Shown here in pieces: positions 14,264 to 19,570 of a stretch of 19,570 nucleotides of DNA. This DNA is from Moduliflexus sp964602655. GTDB lineage: Bacteria > Moduliflexota > Moduliflexia > Moduliflexales > Moduliflexaceae. The notes below the pieces were generated by a model that ran no database searches, was not told the DNA's origin, and worked only from the letters and a program-made list of their open reading frames with translations. The stretch is from positions 1 to 19,570 of the forward strand of contig CAZRSF010000095.1 in the NCBI GenBank assembly GCA_964602655.1, written 5' to 3'. A program made the position numbers and the translations under genes. Each line of letters opens with the position of its first letter. The stretch's first letter is position 1.

Positions 14264-14881
14264 TCATTTGCGGTCGCGCCATAACTCTTTCAGGCGTTCA
14301 TCCTGCCCGCAGCCTTCGCGATATGCTTGATACCGCTCCGGATTCTTTCGATAAAAGTCTTGATGATATTCCTCGGCAGTATAAAACGTTGAGGCTGGAA
14401 CGATTTCGACATAGACCGCGTCGAAGCGTTCTTCAGCGTTCTTTTTCGACGTTTCCGCCAGACGTTGTTGTTCCTCGGAATGATAAAAGATCGCGGTGCG
14501 GTACTGATTGCCAATATCGCAGAATTGCTGATCTTTCACGGTCGGGTCTATATTGCGCCAGAAGACCTCTAACAATTTCTCGTAGCTGACCTTTTGCGGA
14601 TCGAATGTGACTTCCACCGCCTCCGAATGCCCCGTCTCTCCCGCCGAGACTTCTTGATACGTGGGATGTTCTTTCTGCCCGCCGGTATAGCCCGACGTGG
14701 TCGAGAGCACGCCGTCAAGTTTATCGAACGCGGCTTCCATGCACCAGAAGCAGCCTCCCGCGAATGTGGCCTTCGCCGACGCGGTTTTTTCGTCCTGCGC
14801 GGACGACGCTGCCGCAAAAAATAATGTCGCTGCGACAAGCAGCACACATGTCAACACGCTGAATTTCCGAAGTGTCATCAT
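14264..14881 (-). CDS. msrA: exported peptide methionine sulfoxide reductase A
   Basis: This 205-residue protein carries the MsrA active site GGCFWCMEAAFDKLDGV, whose first cysteine attacks methionine-S-sulfoxide, and the family motifs GYTGG, HSEAVEVTFDP and GNQYRTAIFYHSEEQQ. A distal cysteine in REGCGQDERLKEL may resolve the disulfide. The first 28 residues (MMTLRKFSVLTCVLLVAATLFFAAASSA) form a typical signal peptide, so the enzyme should repair proteins in the periplasm or outside the cell. The start at 14881 follows AGAGGG by five bases; eight further in-frame codons upstream are discounted. It is monocistronic, with its own candidate promoter at 14974-15002 and a hairpin in the leader. 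Confidence 0.95.
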   Translation of the reverse strand: MMTLRKFSVLTCVLLVAATLFFAAASSAQDEKTASAKATFAGGCFWCMEAAFDKLDGVLSTTSGYTGGQKEHPTYQEVSAGETGHSEAVEVTFDPQKVSYEKLLEVFWRNIDPTVKDQQFCDIGNQYRTAIFYHSEEQQRLAETSKKNAEERFDAVYVEIVPASTFYTAEEYHQDFYRKNPERYQAYREGCGQDERLKELWRDRK

Positions 14882-14901
14882 GATACCCTCTTGTATGATG
14901 G

Positions 14902-14934
14902 GCAAAGAACCAACGTGTTCGGTTGTTTCTTTGC
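14902..14934 (-). promoter_or_regulatory. stem-loop in the msrA leader
   Basis: GCAAAGAA (14902-14909) pairs with TTCTTTGC (14927-14934), and an inner CAAC/GTTG pair extends the stem. If the promoter at 14974-15002 is real, this hairpin lies within the message leader about 20 bases before the start codon. It could influence translation or stability; no known RNA family is recognised. Confidence 0.35.
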
Positions 14935-14973
14935 GTTATTGATGTTGTTGTGGGTCAATTCGATATGATTCTT

Positions 14974-15002
14974 GTTATTTGACCGAATATCTGCGTTGTC
15001 AA
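14974..15002 (-). promoter_or_regulatory. candidate sigma-70-type promoter for msrA
   Basis: On the minus strand a perfect TTGACA (14997-15002) is followed after 17 bases by AATAAC (14974-14979), four of six matches to TATAAT. It lies just past the terminator-like hairpin of the preceding minus-strand gene and would give a leader of about 85 bases. Confidence 0.4.
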
Positions 15003-15020
15003 GGGGGACGGAAGAAGAAA

Positions 15021-15053
15021 AACTGCCAGACACCTTCAAGGTGTCTGACAGTT
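15021..15053 (-). terminator. terminator-like hairpin after the DPM-synthase-like gene (also repeat-like)
   Basis: Read on the minus strand, AACTG and CAGTT frame a near-perfect palindrome whose core CAGACACCTT pairs with AAGGTGTCTG (one internal mismatch pair). It is followed by GTTTTTCTTCTT. The T-run and position ten bases past the stop at 15064 fit an intrinsic terminator. The core word is also, from memory, a common dispersed palindrome. Confidence 0.6.
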
Positions 15054-15063
15054 GAAAAAGGGA

Positions 15064-15852
15064 TTATGCGCGGCGCGGCTGCGTGGCGGGATGATTGCGG
15101 ACGAATTCGCCGTAATTGTCGGCGATATAATGGAGATGGCGCAGAATCGTCATGACCGGCGCATGCAAACGTAGAACGAGCCAGAAGGCTTCTCTGACGA
15201 CATGGCGCGAGATTTTGGATTCGCCGTGTATGCGTTCGCGAAATAAGATGGGAACTTCTGTGACATGAAACCCGTGCCGCATCGTATAATACAACATTTC
15301 GATCTGAAACGCATAGCCATCGGAATGCACTTGATCCAAATCAATTCCTTCCAGCACTTCCCGGCGGTAGCACCGAAAACCGGCGGTCAAATCCCAGACC
15401 GGCAGCACGAGGCAGGCGGCGGTATAAATATTGGCGAATTTGCTGAGCAGCAGCCGCCGGAACGGCCAGCCTTCGACGCGAATGCCCTCAAGATAGCGGC
15501 TGCCGATGACTAAATCATATTGCTGCGCGGCGGCGAACAGCGCGCCTAACGACGACGGATCGTGCGAAAAATCGGCATCCATCTCGAAAATAAACTCTGC
15601 GCCACAGGAAAGCGCATAACGAAACCCCTCGACATACGCCGTGCCTAAGCCCGCTTTGCTTGCGCGATGCCGTATATGCAGGTTCGGAAACGTTGCCCGC
15701 AGATGTTCGACAATCTCTCCTGTGCCATCCGGTGAATTATCATCCACAATTGCGATATGAAAATCCGGGTATTGTTGAAAAATCGTCCGAATCAGCGTTT
15801 CGATATTGTCGCGTTCGTTATACGTGGGAATCACTACCATCGCCAAAGCCAT
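15064..15852 (-). CDS. polyprenol-phosphate mannosyltransferase-like GT2 (DPM1-type)
   Basis: The 262-residue product has the DPM1 pattern: VVIPTYNERDNIETLI at the start, then IVDDNSPDGTGEIV (nucleotide-sugar binding), RASKAGLGTAYVEGF, the metal-binding EMDADFSHDP and the signature IGSRYLEGIRVEGWPFRRLLLSKFAN. DLTAGFRCYRREVL, GYAFQIEMLYY and VPILFRERIHGESKIS follow. Family members transfer mannose or a similar sugar from its nucleotide carrier to a polyprenyl phosphate on the cytoplasmic membrane, feeding glycan assembly. It lacks the extra C-terminal membrane domain of longer DPM fusions. Its start lies inside the 3' end of the DUF354 gene (35-base overlap), so translation is probably coupled; AAGGA lies about nine bases before the ATG. 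A terminator-like hairpin follows. Confidence 0.92.
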   Translation of the reverse strand: MALAMVVIPTYNERDNIETLIRTIFQQYPDFHIAIVDDNSPDGTGEIVEHLRATFPNLHIRHRASKAGLGTAYVEGFRYALSCGAEFIFEMDADFSHDPSSLGALFAAAQQYDLVIGSRYLEGIRVEGWPFRRLLLSKFANIYTAACLVLPVWDLTAGFRCYRREVLEGIDLDQVHSDGYAFQIEMLYYTMRHGFHVTEVPILFRERIHGESKISRHVVREAFWLVLRLHAPVMTILRHLHYIADNYGEFVRNHPATQPRRA

Positions 15853-16909
15853 GCGTCTTTTCCTTTCTTTGTTTATGCGCGCCGACCAATCGGTCTATTT
15901 GCTGTAATTGATATGCGGCGACATCTATATTATCGTTCAATAAGCGAGCGTGAGCGTCTGCAAACGCAACGCGGGGGGTTTCTAAGGCGAGCAATTCAAG
16001 AATTTTCGCCATCATTGCATCGGTATCGCTGGTATGAAAATTATGACATAAACCGTACTTCTTTTCCTGTTCATCCGTATATCCGCGTCCTAACGGATCG
16101 CAATAGACTGCCGGCGTGCCTAAGACGACCGCTTCGGAACTCATAGAGGCGCTGTCGCCGATAACGATCTTCACGAAGGGGAGCAGATGATGAATATGCT
16201 GAATCGGCAGATGGAGGCGATAGGGTTCTAATTCCTCCATTAACGGGGATTCCGAACTGATCAACACTCTGCCGTACTGCGTGAGGCTGCGAATAAGCGA
16301 CAACTTTTTTGCGGTATTCAAGCTTTGTTGTCCAAGATCGTGCATCGCCGCCCATTCCACGAATCGCACTAAGATCATCGGCCTATCGGGGTGCAATCCG
16401 ATTTTTAACAACACATTGGGGTCTGGTTGAAAATGATGCGGGTGAAGATAGGCCAGCGCATGATACCCCGGATACAATCGTTGTTTGCGCCCGATGCGAA
16501 ACCGATAACATTGCGGCGAGTGCACCTCTGTGACGAATGGGTAATAGAGATACCGATTGAAGGTATGAATTTCCGTGTCGTCGAACACGAGCGACGGACA
16601 GCCCGATACCCGCGCAATATGCGCGCCGCTCGGACTGTTATTACTGACAATAATATCCGGTCGAAACGATCTGGCGATTGTCCATAATTCCAGATCGCGT
16701 CGCACTAACTCAGCAAATAACCCGATGCGTCCCTCGCCTTTATCGCTGATCGTCACATGCGGCAATTCGAAGGCATTCAACAATTCCAGCGTAATATCTT
16801 TTTTACGACTGGTAATCAACACCGCATCCTGGCGTTGAAGCAAGGCGCGAATACACACTTTGAAAAAATGCACATCCGCCGGATGCACCATATCGAATAA
16901 TACATTCAT
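15818..16909 (-). CDS. DUF354 family (GT-B type) glycosyltransferase-like protein
   Basis: The start is taken at the ATG of 16909, giving MNVLFDMVHPADVHFFK, the typical DUF354 N-terminus; an ATG at 16921 would add four residues. Other family landmarks are RPDIIVSNNSPSGAHIARVSGCPSLVFDDTE, YPGYHALAYLHP, and the C-terminal donor-site region VKIVIGDSASMSSEAVVLGTPAVYCDPLGRGYTDEQE. DUF354 proteins resemble GT-B glycosyltransferases such as MurG and UDP-GlcNAc epimerases and are common in surface-polysaccharide loci; the sugar is unknown. There is no signal peptide. It is the first gene of a two-gene unit with the DPM-like gene, which it overlaps, and it is divergent from the GT2 gene at 17093. No good ribosome site is visible. 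Confidence 0.85.
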   Translation of the reverse strand: MNVLFDMVHPADVHFFKVCIRALLQRQDAVLITSRKKDITLELLNAFELPHVTISDKGEGRIGLFAELVRRDLELWTIARSFRPDIIVSNNSPSGAHIARVSGCPSLVFDDTEIHTFNRYLYYPFVTEVHSPQCYRFRIGRKQRLYPGYHALAYLHPHHFQPDPNVLLKIGLHPDRPMILVRFVEWAAMHDLGQQSLNTAKKLSLIRSLTQYGRVLISSESPLMEELEPYRLHLPIQHIHHLLPFVKIVIGDSASMSSEAVVLGTPAVYCDPLGRGYTDEQEKKYGLCHNFHTSDTDAMMAKILELLALETPRVAFADAHARLLNDNIDVAAYQLQQIDRLVGAHKQRKEKTHGFGDGSDSHV

Positions 16910-16991
16910 AACGCACTGCATGTTCCAGAGGTTTCAGATCAACAGGTTTCAACGATGCGATCAACTGCGTTTCTGCTGGCAAGAGTCTTAA

Positions 16992-17021
16992 ACGATAGAT
17001 ACAGCGTATGATTTGTGTCAA
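16992..17021 (-). promoter_or_regulatory. candidate promoter for the DUF354-DPM pair
   Basis: On the minus strand TTGACA (17016-17021) is followed after 18 bases by TATCGT (16992-16997). It would start transcription about 75 bases before the DUF354 start. The same -10 word TATCGT appears in the candidate promoter before the STAS gene. Confidence 0.4.
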
Positions 17022-17056
17022 ATAATAAATACATTTTCCGAAAATTTGATTTTCTC

Positions 17057-17086
17057 TTGACAGAATGATTCTTTTTTCGCGATATT
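17057..17086 (+). promoter_or_regulatory. candidate promoter for the GT2 gene, leaderless arrangement
   Basis: TTGACA (17057-17062) is followed after 18 bases by GATATT (17081-17086). The ATG begins at 17093, where a start site seven bases past the -10 would fall. No Shine-Dalgarno lies between. It sits 35 bases from the oppositely oriented candidate at 16992-17021. Confidence 0.45.
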
Positions 17087-17092
17087 TTACAC

Positions 17093-17989
17093 ATGAAGCC
17101 GAACATCTCGATTATTATTCCGTCCTATCGCTCGCGTCGTTATATTGACGGCTGTTTCCAGGCTATTTTTCAGCAGACCGCCGCCGCGCTGTTCGAAGTG
17201 ATCGTGGTGGAAAGTTCTCAGGAACACGACATCACAGAGTATATCGCCCGGACATATCCCTCGGTCAAGCTCATCACGCTTCCTCGCCGGACGTTTCCGG
17301 GAGAAGCCCGAAATATCGGCCTGCGCGAAGCGCAAGGGGACATTATTATCTTTACCGATATGGATTGCGTCCCGCAGCCGGGCTGGATCGAGACGATTCT
17401 CCGCCTTCAGCAGGAATCGGGCTATCGCGTCATTGGCGGCGCGGTGCTGAATGGCACGCCGAACAGCGTGATCGGCACGGCGGAATACATTGTGGAGTTC
17501 AATGAATTCACGCCGTCTCGCCGTGAGGGCGAGGCGCGATTGCTGCCAACGTGCAACGTCGCGCTGAAAAAAGAAGTGTTCGAAGAGCACGGCTATTTTG
17601 AGGCGATCATCAAAGGGAGCGACACGCTGTTTACGCGGCGGCTGCTGAAACGCGGCGAGCGGGTCTATTTCACGTCGGCGTTTCAGGTGGCACATCAGAA
17701 TCGCGCGGAATTGCGGCGTTTTCTGCACAATCAGGTAGAATTAGGCAAAGGCTCGGCGCAGATTCGGCGGCGCGAACAGATGACCGGCTCAATCTTCGTG
17801 AAGATGCCGATCTTGATTCCATTGATTCCGTTGCTGCGCTTTGTCGGCATCGGCAGGCGGCTTGTTCAGCAGCATTCTCCCTTATTCGGACGTTTTCTCC
17901 TGACGTCGCCAGTGGTTTTTTTAGGGCTATCGAGCTATACCTGGGGCTTTTTGCGCGAGGCGCTGTCCCCATCCGATTCATCTTCATAG
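17093..17989 (+). CDS. family 2 glycosyltransferase
   Basis: The 298-residue protein opens with ISIIIPSYRSRRYIDGCFQAI and continues with VIVVESSQEHDITEYIA, RRTFPGEARNIGLREAQGDIIIFTDMDCVPQPGWI and the acceptor-side CNVALKKEVFEEHGYF. This is a GT-A fold inverting glycosyltransferase; the DMD in FTDMDC is the metal-binding DxD. Two hydrophobic segments near the C-terminus (about 238-252 and 270-290) probably anchor it to the membrane. Donor and acceptor are unknown. Together with the divergent DUF354 and DPM-like genes it suggests a glycan or glycolipid locus. No ribosome site precedes the ATG, and the promoter candidate abuts it, which suggests leaderless translation. The next gene follows after 104 bases. 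Confidence 0.9.
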   Translation: MKPNISIIIPSYRSRRYIDGCFQAIFQQTAAALFEVIVVESSQEHDITEYIARTYPSVKLITLPRRTFPGEARNIGLREAQGDIIIFTDMDCVPQPGWIETILRLQQESGYRVIGGAVLNGTPNSVIGTAEYIVEFNEFTPSRREGEARLLPTCNVALKKEVFEEHGYFEAIIKGSDTLFTRRLLKRGERVYFTSAFQVAHQNRAELRRFLHNQVELGKGSAQIRRREQMTGSIFVKMPILIPLIPLLRFVGIGRRLVQQHSPLFGRFLLTSPVVFLGLSSYTWGFLREALSPSDSSS

Positions 17990-17999
17990 GAGTCTTGTA

Positions 18000-18068
18000 T
18001 GTCGAAATTGTATTTCGACACACGCGCCGTATGAACATGCGGACGAGTGGACGAAAAAAATTTCGTCC
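18000..18068 (+). promoter_or_regulatory. tandem hairpins in the leader of the UroD-family gene
   Basis: TGTCGAAAT-TGT-ATTTCGACA (18000-18020) is a perfect 9-bp stem. GGACGAAA-AAAA-TTTCGTCC (18049-18068) is a perfect 8-bp stem. Both lie between the GT2 stop and the GGGAGG ribosome site at 18080-18085. The first could end the GT2 message, and the pair could regulate the following gene. No known riboswitch fold is recognised, and the space is too short for a cobalamin riboswitch. Confidence 0.45.
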
Positions 18069-18093
18069 TACATGCACTTGGGAGGAACATACG

Positions 18094-19059
18094 ATGGCAA
18101 CCATGACGAAACGCGAGCGTATGGAGGCGGTTTTTGCGGGGAACGATGTGGATCGCCCCCCATTTTCCCTCTGGTATCATTTCGGCTTGCAGCACGAATC
18201 AGGACGTGATTTTGCCCGCGCGCAGTGCGGATTTTATAAGGCGTATAATCTTGATTGGCTCAAAGTGATGAGCGATTATCCGTATCCGTTTCCTGAGGGC
18301 GTCAGCGATTGCAGCAGCCCGGAGAGCCTGATGAAATTGGATCGGTTCGAGATTGAGGACAGCCCATATCAGGAGCAGCTCTTTGCCTGGGATGTTATTT
18401 CCAGAGACATCGGCGATCAAACCGTATGCATTGATACCGTGTTCAATCCCTGGAATATCGTCCGGCGGTCATTGGCGAAAGAACATACGCCGCAGTTGAT
18501 GCGCGACGACGCGAAGGCGTTGCATCACGCGCTTGAAGTGGTGACGGAGAACATGATCGCCTACTGCCGCAGCGTCGTCGAACATGGCGCGGATGGCGTG
18601 TTCATTTCCGTCCCAGCCTCAGCGGAATATGTGACATACGAACAGTATCAAACCTTTATGAAACCGTATGATCTGAAACTCTTTCAGGCGGTCAAAGCCT
18701 TTGCGCCCATCGTGATCGCGCACATTCACGGGAATGCGCTCTATTTCAACGATGTCGTCCAGGCGTATCCGGCTGACGCGATTAGCTGGGCGGATCGCGC
18801 CGCCGGGCCGTCGCTCGCCGAAGCGCGTCAATCGTATCGCGGCGTATTGATGGGCGGGATCGATCATTCCGAGTTTGCCTCAACGTCGCTGGCCGCGCTT
18901 CAGACGCAGGCGCGCGATGCCATTCGCGTCGGCGGCAATCACCAATTTATCCTTGCCCCCGGCTGTTCGATTCCGACAGATACGTTTCCCGAAATTATTC
19001 GCGGCGTGTGCGCGGCAGCGGGAATTGACTGCAACGATCGTCCGCTTCGCATTCTCTGA
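18094..19059 (+). CDS. UroD/MtaA-family methyltransferase-like protein (not a typical HemE)
   Basis: The start at 18094 follows GGGAGG by eight bases; the frame is open back to 17995, but that part codes over two hairpins. The 321-residue barrel protein begins MTKRERMEAVFAGNDVDRPPFSLWYHFG, a typical UroD-superfamily start. True HemE has conserved arginines in a MRQAGRxxPEY-type motif here; this protein has YHFGLQHESGRDF instead. In cobamide methyltransferases such as MtaA, zinc is held by H-x-C and a late cysteine. The corresponding sites here appear to be H210-I-H212 in AHIHGN and C291 in APGCSIPTDTFPE. I infer a zinc-dependent methyl or carboxyl-group enzyme acting on an unknown substrate. 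No corrinoid protein gene lies beside it in this window. Confidence 0.85.
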   Translation: MATMTKRERMEAVFAGNDVDRPPFSLWYHFGLQHESGRDFARAQCGFYKAYNLDWLKVMSDYPYPFPEGVSDCSSPESLMKLDRFEIEDSPYQEQLFAWDVISRDIGDQTVCIDTVFNPWNIVRRSLAKEHTPQLMRDDAKALHHALEVVTENMIAYCRSVVEHGADGVFISVPASAEYVTYEQYQTFMKPYDLKLFQAVKAFAPIVIAHIHGNALYFNDVVQAYPADAISWADRAAGPSLAEARQSYRGVLMGGIDHSEFASTSLAALQTQARDAIRVGGNHQFILAPGCSIPTDTFPEIIRGVCAAAGIDCNDRPLRIL

Positions 19060-19140
19060 TGAGCATGGCAAACGTATGTTGGGAGAACGTTGCGAAGAAG
19101 GCTGATGGCAAGGCGCGATCCATCTCTCGGCAGTTTTTTC

Positions 19141-19168
19141 TTGACATTCTCCTCTTTTTCTTTATCGT
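19141..19168 (+). promoter_or_regulatory. candidate promoter for the STAS gene
   Basis: TTGACA (19141-19146) is followed after 16 bases by TATCGT (19163-19168), inside an otherwise T-rich gap. It would give a leader of about 60 bases that includes the GAGGAG ribosome site at 19221-19226. Confidence 0.45.
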
Positions 19169-19235
19169 AGAAATCATCTTGTGGTGAGAGCAACTCTGTG
19201 TTTATCGGGTCTTTTTTACTGAGGAGAGCGGATGT

Positions 19236-19570
19236 ATGGCTGAAAACCTGAAGGCAACTATTAGAAAACTCGATACGGTCGCGATTGTAGATTTAAAAGG
19301 GGAAGTCACCTCATTTTCCGATGAAGCCATCAACTCGTTGATTCATGCCACCGCCGATGAAGGCATTCAAAAATTCGTGCTGAATTTTACGGATGTCAGT
19401 TATATCAACAGCAGCGGCATCGCCATTCTGATTGGCATTGTCACGAGCCCGACGCACAAAGACCTGACATTTCGAGTGTATGGCCTGACTCCGCATTTTA
19501 AGAAAATCTTCCGCATGATCGCCCTCCACCGTATAGGTCACGTCGTCCATCAGCGCGTTTGCGCTCAGTT
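19236..19570 (+). CDS. STAS-domain anti-sigma-factor antagonist, 3' end outside window
   Basis: The frame from the ATG at 19236 stays open to the window end (111 residues seen). It shows the STAS pattern: TVAIVDLKGEV in the first strand, then the phosphorylation-loop motif FVLNFTDVSYINSSGIAILIGIV with S59/S60 at the position of the SpoIIAA serine, then FRVYGLTPHFKKIFRMIALHRI. Such proteins bind an anti-sigma kinase when unphosphorylated and free its sigma factor, or act in related partner-switching relays. The ribosome site GAGGAG lies nine bases upstream. A nearer ATG at 19232 in another frame stops after three codons (ATG TAT GGC TGA), so it cannot start this protein. The partner kinase is not in view. 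Partial at the 3' end. Confidence 0.88.
   Translation, partial: MAENLKATIRKLDTVAIVDLKGEVTSFSDEAINSLIHATADEGIQKFVLNFTDVSYINSSGIAILIGIVTSPTHKDLTFRVYGLTPHFKKIFRMIALHRIGHVVHQRVCAQ

Noticed and set aside
11035..15053. CRISPR array or tandem repeat cluster
   Set aside because: The palindromes differ from each other and are not regularly spaced; no cas genes are present.
17087..17728. 213-codon open frame on the minus strand opposite the GT2 gene
   Set aside because: The plus-strand gene has unmistakable glycosyltransferase motifs; the antisense translation is Arg/His-rich shadow sequence.
18000..18093. Cobalamin or other riboswitch before the UroD-family gene
   Set aside because: Only two simple hairpins fit in under 100 bases; no B12-box-like or other conserved riboswitch core is visible.
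18094..19059. Assignment as uroporphyrinogen decarboxylase HemE
   Set aside because: The conserved HemE arginine motif near the N-terminus is missing, while a methyltransferase-like His/Cys arrangement is present.

Overview
The window looks like a chromosomal segment of an uncultured Gram-negative bacterium with roughly balanced base composition. The gene content is mixed: a formylglycine-generating-enzyme-like (SUMF1) protein, HEAT and leucine-rich-repeat proteins, several glycosyltransferases, a YgfK-like iron-sulfur protein and a UroD-type methyltransferase. Dissimilar palindromic repeats sit at many gene junctions. This mix recalls modular genomes such as the KSB3/Modulibacteria candidate phylum, but that placement is a guess from style; no rRNA or tRNA gene is present to support it.

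Layout. (1) Positions 1-453 hold the 3' part of a SUMF1-domain gene on the plus strand, with a palindromic repeat lying in frame just before its conserved motif. (2) Positions 662-4891 are a minus-strand run. In transcription order it reads ribosomal protein THX with an unusual Pro/Gln tail, the redox chaperone Hsp33, a cysteine-ladder leucine-rich-repeat protein, a family 9 glycosyltransferase and a HEAT-repeat protein. (3) Positions 5193-14213 are a plus-strand run. It holds an M50 metalloprotease, an 889-residue zinc-finger/RDD/beta-propeller membrane protein, a YgfK-like iron-sulfur protein lacking the usual flavin module, a UvrD-type helicase broken by one frameshift, a YbaN (DUF454) membrane protein and a small HEAT-like protein. 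(4) An exported methionine sulfoxide reductase A (minus) meets this run head-on. Behind it lie a minus-strand pair, a DUF354 glycosyltransferase overlapping a dolichyl-phosphate-mannose-synthase-like glycosyltransferase. (5) From 17093 the plus strand carries a family 2 glycosyltransferase, a UroD/MtaA-type methyltransferase and the start of a STAS-domain anti-sigma-factor antagonist that runs off the window.

How the genes may work together. Hsp33 and MsrA both handle oxidised proteins, in the cytoplasm and the envelope respectively. The three glycosyltransferases between 15064 and 17989, transcribed divergently from a shared promoter region, look like a small glycan or glycolipid locus. The rest is ordinary housekeeping mixed with repeat-scaffold proteins of unknown partners. 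I see no CRISPR array, phage module or clear defence island. The most distinctive points are the palindromes lying against start and stop codons, the frameshift at a six-T run inside the helicase, the shortened YgfK-like protein and the 889-residue multidomain protein.
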